From: Candidatus Altarchaeales archaeon ex4484_96 | GTDB lineage: Archaea; Altiarchaeota; Altiarchaeia; IMC4; QMZM01 | Reading direction: 5' to 3' | Assembly (NCBI GenBank): GCA_002254405.1 | Contig: NJDH01000056.1 | Location: forward strand, 1 to 5,803 | Length of the DNA: 5,803 nt | Part shown: positions 5,314-5,803 of the stretch, one piece after another | How the letters are laid out: each line of letters starts with the position of its first letter | How positions within the stretch are numbered: position 1 is the first letter of the stretch | Position numbers and translations under genes: made by a program | The notes under the pieces: generated by a model | Databases searched by the model: none | The model's input: only the letters and a program-made list of their open reading frames with translations | Told to the model about the DNA's origin: nothing

Positions 5314-5803
5314 GCTTTCAGGTTCTCTAGTTCGACTTCGGCGTCTATCAGGGTTTTTTCGTAGTCTCCGACAAGTATCCTGCAGGCCTTCTCGTCTATC
5401 TCTCTTTTGTGGAATTTGTATTTCGCCCGGGATATTAATTTGTTGGTTAGCTCTATCTTGGCCTCCAACTCACTGATTCTTTCTTTCTCCTCGTTGGAGA
5501 GGAATTTCCCCAGACTCATTCTTTTGGCTTCAACGAGCTTTTTCATGTCCGCCTTATCTGCCGTAATCATATTGAATCTCTCGATGTCGGCTGCAAGCTT
5601 CTCGTATTCCTGCTCGGCCTCGTTTTCCTTAATCTGCTTTTTAGCCTGCGCATACCAGGGGGGAAGCGATGAGCTTGTTTCCTGGATAGCGTTTGATAAA
5701 TCTTTTCTGTTGACTTTACGTTTAACACCCCCATCAAGCGCCTCCTTCCAAGGTATCTCGGCGGCCTTCGCACATATTTCTTTTAGGTCGGCGGATGAAT
5801 ATC
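5304..5803 (-). CDS. AAA ATPase C-terminus with helical tail (5' partial)
   Basis: The frame is open from the right edge to TAA at 5304-5306, giving 165 visible residues; the ATG at 5568-5570 is internal (residue 78). The visible part begins YSSADLKEICAKAAEIPWKEAL, the C-terminal lid helix of classic AAA ATPases (usually YSGAD-I-x-x-L/I-C-x-x-A), with one G-to-S change. RKVNRKDLSNAI (28-39) and SSSLPPWYAQAKK (43-55) follow, resembling the closing helices of Vps4/CDC48/ATAD1-type proteins. Walker A and B lie outside the window. Residues about 56-165 are highly charged and helical, probably coiled coil, and end with a KYKFHKREIDEKACRILVGDYEKTL-type segment. Such ATPases remodel or unfold proteins; the tail may mediate oligomerisation or partner binding. 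Family within AAA and start codon cannot be decided. Convergent with the nucleoside kinase gene, 6 nt apart. Confidence 0.85.
   Translation of the reverse strand, partial: YSSADLKEICAKAAEIPWKEALDGGVKRKVNRKDLSNAIQETSSSLPPWYAQAKKQIKENEAEQEYEKLAADIERFNMITADKADMKKLVEAKRMSLGKFLSNEEKERISELEAKIELTNKLISRAKYKFHKREIDEKACRILVGDYEKTLIDAEVELENLKAKK

Noticed and set aside
5304..5570. Free-standing 88-residue coiled-coil gene
   Set aside because: The same frame continues 77 residues upstream without a stop into clear AAA lid-helix sequence, so the ATG is internal and there is one longer gene.
5567..5773. 68-residue arginine-rich minus-strand frame
   Set aside because: It overlaps the AAA ATPase in another frame. 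The AAA frame is open to the window edge and has family motifs; this one is a basic, low-complexity shadow.
1..5803. Hidden mobile, defence or CRISPR system
   Set aside because: No direct repeats, transposase, integrase, nuclease or toxin-antitoxin features were found; nearly every base is covered by core housekeeping genes.

Overview
The window is archaeal chromosomal DNA. The evidence is an A-type (A1Ao) ATP synthase cluster in the canonical A-B-D order, a UMP kinase of the archaeal PyrH type, a PfkB kinase whose ending matches the Methanocaldococcus nucleoside kinase family, and the C-terminus of a classic-clade AAA ATPase. AGG/AGA arginine codons and ATA isoleucine codons are common, and promoter-like AT boxes lie very close to start codons. 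The set looks euryarchaeal or euryarchaeal-like, probably from an uncultivated lineage; I cannot name the organism. No mobile element, CRISPR array, rRNA or tRNA was seen. Coding density is very high and no intergenic gap exceeds 36 bases.

Layout: (1) Positions 1-3682, plus strand, are the distal end of the ATP synthase operon. They hold atpA (5' end cut by the window edge), atpB, atpD and a small four-cysteine zinc-ribbon gene whose ATG overlaps the atpD stop. Gaps are 2 nt (A/B), 6 nt (B/D) and a 4-nt overlap (D/zinc ribbon), so this is one transcription unit with probable translational coupling. (2) Positions 3684-4364, minus strand, encode UMP kinase, convergent with the operon across a single base. 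(3) Positions 4365-4400 are a compact divergent promoter region containing most of a perfect 10-bp AT-only inverted repeat. (4) Positions 4401-5297, plus strand, encode a PfkB nucleoside kinase. (5) Positions 5304-5803, minus strand, are the C-terminal part of an AAA ATPase with a long charged helical tail, running off the right edge. Its frame is open to the edge although an internal methionine makes it look like a short gene.

How the genes work together: A and B form the alternating catalytic/regulatory hexamer of the A1 head and D is the coiled-coil central rotor shaft. The zinc-ribbon protein has no assigned role but is tied to AtpD translation. The UMP kinase and nucleoside kinase are both nucleotide-metabolism enzymes and share one divergent control region, which suggests coordinated pyrimidine/nucleoside phosphorylation. 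Most of this is ordinary core archaeal gene content. The items most worth a second look are the coupled zinc-ribbon gene, the symmetric leaderless-type divergent promoter, an unusual P-loop in AtpA, and the helical tail on the AAA protein. I found no convincing new multi-gene system.
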